A DNA stretch of 6,992 nucleotides, from assembly GCA_946480605.1 (NCBI GenBank), contig CAMLKW010000224.1, positions 1-6,992 of the forward strand, given 5' to 3'. The position numbers were made by a program, and so were the translations under genes. Shown here in pieces: positions 4,516 to 6,992 of this stretch. Under the pieces are notes generated by a model that was not told where the DNA came from, did not search any database, and saw nothing but the letters and a program-made list of their open reading frames with translations. The DNA is from an uncultured Roseateles sp. (GTDB lineage Bacteria; Pseudomonadota; Gammaproteobacteria; Burkholderiales; Burkholderiaceae). Each line of letters opens with the position of its first letter. Within the stretch, counting starts at the first letter, position 1.

Positions 4516-6992
4516 GTGACGATCACTCTTCCCCGTTCCCCCCTTCGCCTGGCCCTGTGGGCGCTGGCCGCGCTGTCGGCCCTGCTCACGTTGCTGCTGC
4601 TCATCGTCACGCTGGCGCTGCCGGGCTGGATGGCTGGGCGCGGTGCAGCCTTGGCCAGCGAGGCACTGGGCCGGCCGGTCAGCGTCGGGCAGGCGAGCTT
4701 CCAGCCCTGGCGGCTGGCGGTCATCGTGGAAGACCTGCGCATCGCCGGTGCCACCGCGGGCGCGCCGCCACTGCTGTCGCTCCAGCGGCTGGACGCCGCG
4801 CTGTCGCTGCGCTCGCTGCTGCGGGGGCACGCGGTGGTCGAGTCGCTGGAGCTGGTGCGGCCGGAGCTGCGCCTGGCGCGCGTGGCGGACGGCCGCTACG
4901 ACATCGACGACCTCATCCGCCGCTTCACTGCCAAGCCCGCCGCGCCCGAGGGCGCGGAGGCCGAATTCGCCGTCTACAACATCGAGCTGACCGACGGCCG
5001 CGTGCTGTTCGACGACCAGCCGGTGCAGCGCAAGCACGAACTGGCCGCCCTGAGGCTGGCGCTGCCCTTCGTGTCGACGATAGAGACGGACGTGGCCGTC
5101 AAGCTGCAGCCGCAGCTGAGCGGCCGGCTGGACGGCGTGGCCTTCGACAGCCGCGCCGAGGCGCTGCCCTTTGCGGATGAAGCCAGCGCCCGGATGTCCT
5201 TCAAGCTGGCCGGCCTGGACCTGGCGCCGCTGGCGGCCTATCTGCCCGCCGAGCTGCCGCTGCGCCTGCGATCCGGCCGGCTGGACGTGGACCTGGCGCT
5301 GGACTTCGCCGAACGGCCCAAGCAGCCGCCCGGCGTCAAGCTCAGCGGCGGCCTGCAACTGCACGGGCTGTCACTGACCCGGCCCGATGGCCAGCCGCTG
5401 CTGGACCTCAGGCAACTCAGCCTGCCGCTGACCGACGTGCAGCCGCTGCGCCGCCAGTTGGATCTGGGCCAGGTGCTGCTGGACGCGCCGGTCGTCTCGC
5501 TGGCGCCGCTGCCGGCGGCTCAGGGCGGTGGCGGCACAGCGCCGGCCTGGCAGTTCAGCCTGGCCGGGCTGGAGGTGCGCGACGGACATTTCAAGCTGCG
5601 CGAAGTGGATGTGGAGTCCATTCAGCTGAAGCTCGGCACGGCGGCCTGGCCCTTGAAGCAGCCCGCGCAGCTGGACGCCAGCCTGCGCGTGGACCAGGCC
5701 ACGCTGGCCGTGAAGGCCCGGCTGGCCCCGGAGCAGTTGCATGCCGATGCACGGCTGGAACGCCTGGCCGTGGAGCAACTGGCGCCCTGGCTGCCGTTAC
5801 CCGCAGGCGCCAGGCTGGCGGGGGTCATCTCGACCCAGGCCGCGCTGCAGGTGGCCAAGCCGCTGGAGGCCGGCGCAGCGGACCGCATGCGCCTGGCGCT
5901 GCGCGAGCTGCAGGTCAGTGATGCACGGCTGAACCTGGCTGGCAAACCTCTGCTGACGCTGGCCGGCCTGCAACTGGACCAGGCCGACATCGACCCCGCC
6001 GCGCGCACGCTGCGGCTGGGCCTGCTGAAGCTGGACGCCCCTCGCGCCCAGCTGGCCCGGGATGCTTCCGGCCGACTCAATGCCGCGGCGCTGCTGCCGC
6101 CCGAGCCGGCCGCGTCATCCAGGGCCGCCGCACCGACCTGGAAACTGCAGCTGGCCGGCCTGTCCGTCGAGCGAGCCGGCCTGCGCTGGCGCGACGCCGC
6201 CGTGGCAGACGGATTGGCGCCCGTGGCACTGGCCGTCGAGCCGCTGCGCGTGCAGACGGGCGCGCTGGCCTGGCCAGCCAAGGCGCCAGTGCAGGCGCAG
6301 CTGAGCGCCCAGTTGGCGGCGCTGGGCGCCAACGACAAGCCGGTGGCTGCCAGTGGCGGCAGCCTGCAGTGGAGCGGCCGTATGGGCCTGGCGCCGCTGT
6401 CCGTCAGCGGCAGCCTGCAGACGCAGGGCCTGCCGCTGCACCTGCTGAATGCCTATCTCGACCCGGCCTGGGGCCTGCACCTGCAGCGCGCCGAGCTGGG
6501 CATGAAGGGCGAGGTGACGGCCGCGCAACAGCCGGACGGCGGCTGGCAGGCCGGCGTGGGCGGCGACCTGCGCATCGGCCCCTTGGCGCTGCTGCAGACC
6601 CGCGCGGTGGACGGCCAGCGCGTCATCGGCGAGGACCTGCTCAGCTGGCAGGCGCTGCAGCTGGACGGCGTCAAGCTGGCGCTGGCGCCCGGCGCGCCAC
6701 TGCGTCTGGCGGTGCGCGACGCGCAGCTGGACGACGCCTATGCCCGCCTCATCGTCAACGAGCAAGGCCGGTTCAACCTGCGCGATGTCGGCCCCGCCGA
6801 GGCCGCGTCGGCGCCGGCACCGAGCGCGTCGATGCCGCAGCCCGAGTTCGCGGTGGAGCGCATCCGCGTCAACCGCGGCCTGGTGGATTTCAGCGACCGT
6901 TTCGTGCGCCCCAGCTACAGCGCGCGGCTGACCGAGCTGCACGGCTCGCTGGGCGCGTTTTCGTCCACCGGCACGCAGATGGCGCCGCTGAC
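4516..6992 (+). CDS. Large AsmA-like DUF748-domain envelope protein, N-terminal 825 codons (3' end outside window)
   Basis: An open frame runs from the GTG at 4516 to the window end with no stop. The product starts MTITLPRSPLRLALW with a single hydrophobic anchor (about 12-35). The AsmA-like entry VSVGQASFQPWRLAVIVEDL follows, then LLSLQRLDAALSLRSLLRG and SLELVRPELRLARVADGRYD, all typical of DUF748/AsmA proteins. Four repeats begin with a short Ala/Pro/Gly linker then F-x4-[IL]-x-V/L-x2-G (glycines at 161, 357, about 555 and 788). Family knowledge places such proteins in the inner membrane, with a long periplasmic beta-groove implicated in lipid transport or outer-membrane homeostasis; a specific substrate cannot be inferred. 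Full-length relatives are often well over 1000 aa. GTG is the only plausible start: an in-frame TAG lies at 4459 with no ATG between, and the anchor must be included. No Shine-Dalgarno is visible. It is divergent from the DUF218 gene by 16 bp. Confidence 0.88.
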   Translation, partial: MTITLPRSPLRLALWALAALSALLTLLLLIVTLALPGWMAGRGAALASEALGRPVSVGQASFQPWRLAVIVEDLRIAGATAGAPPLLSLQRLDAALSLRSLLRGHAVVESLELVRPELRLARVADGRYDIDDLIRRFTAKPAAPEGAEAEFAVYNIELTDGRVLFDDQPVQRKHELAALRLALPFVSTIETDVAVKLQPQLSGRLDGVAFDSRAEALPFADEASARMSFKLAGLDLAPLAAYLPAELPLRLRSGRLDVDLALDFAERPKQPPGVKLSGGLQLHGLSLTRPDGQPLLDLRQLSLPLTDVQPLRRQLDLGQVLLDAPVVSLAPLPAAQGGGGTAPAWQFSLAGLEVRDGHFKLREVDVESIQLKLGTAAWPLKQPAQLDASLRVDQATLAVKARLAPEQLHADARLERLAVEQLAPWLPLPAGARLAGVISTQAALQVAKPLEAGAADRMRLALRELQVSDARLNLAGKPLLTLAGLQLDQADIDPAARTLRLGLLKLDAPRAQLARDASGRLNAAALLPPEPAASSRAAAPTWKLQLAGLSVERAGLRWRDAAVADGLAPVALAVEPLRVQTGALAWPAKAPVQAQLSAQLAALGANDKPVAASGGSLQWSGRMGLAPLSVSGSLQTQGLPLHLLNAYLDPAWGLHLQRAELGMKGEVTAAQQPDGGWQAGVGGDLRIGPLALLQTRAVDGQRVIGEDLLSWQALQLDGVKLALAPGAPLRLAVRDAQLDDAYARLIVNEQGRFNLRDVGPAEAASAPAPSASMPQPEFAVERIRVNRGLVDFSDRFVRPSYSARLTELHGSLGAFSSTGTQMAPL

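Noticed and set aside
4500..4754. Upstream extension of the DUF218 frame to an ATG at 4754
   Set aside because: The extra 85 residues overlap the DUF748 N-terminal coding region antisense and lack family similarity; membrane segments and domain start after the ATG at 4499.
3880..5364. Minus-strand 494-codon open frame spanning two genes
   Set aside because: It crosses the DUF218 gene out of frame and the DUF748 gene antisense, with no recognisable domain.
6115..6942. Minus-strand 275-codon open frame in the DUF748 region
   Set aside because: It is antisense to the continuous plus-strand DUF748 frame, which has a clear repeat structure; the minus translation is Gln/Arg/His-rich noise.

Overview
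The window is GC-rich chromosomal DNA that looks like a betaproteobacterium of the order Burkholderiales. The grounds are strong G/C third-position bias, a UbiD carrying the '[22 protein letters not shown]' type of insert (split here as VPLKEKGG then EGPYGDHTG) that I associate with that group, and a pfl/ZTP-type leader in front of glyA. This placement is inference from protein flavour, not a search. I see no insertion sequence, phage gene, tRNA, rRNA or CRISPR array, and nothing that looks like an undescribed defence or biosynthetic system.

Left part, minus strand: the first 243 codons of glyA (serine hydroxymethyltransferase; it runs off the left edge) are preceded by a leader of about 165 nt that folds into a recognisable ZTP (pfl) riboswitch aptamer. 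Directly upstream, on the same strand, lies a gene for a membrane-anchored SLT-type lytic transglycosylase with a good Shine-Dalgarno sequence. A sigma70-like promoter (TTGACG, 16 nt, TAAAAT) sits about 150 nt upstream of it, with a near-perfect dyad filling the promoter spacer.

Middle, plus strand: ubiD, the prenylated-FMN-dependent decarboxylase of ubiquinone synthesis, is divergent from the transglycosylase, complete (513 aa) and closed by a clear Rho-independent terminator. It appears to be monocistronic.

Right part: a minus-strand DUF218/YdcF (ElyC/SanA-like) membrane protein converges on ubiD. Its start codon is only 16 bp from the GTG start of a divergent plus-strand gene for a very large AsmA-like/DUF748 envelope protein. 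That protein runs off the right edge and shows four periodic repeats in the 825 residues visible.

Functionally, the window mixes one-carbon metabolism (glyA, sensed through ZTP/ZMP as a sign of low 10-formyl-THF), respiratory quinone synthesis (ubiD) and three cell-envelope genes (peptidoglycan cleavage, DUF218, AsmA-like). The most informative elements are non-coding: the ZTP riboswitch with a possible strand-exchange switch, the dyad-containing promoter, and the extremely tight divergent start pair.
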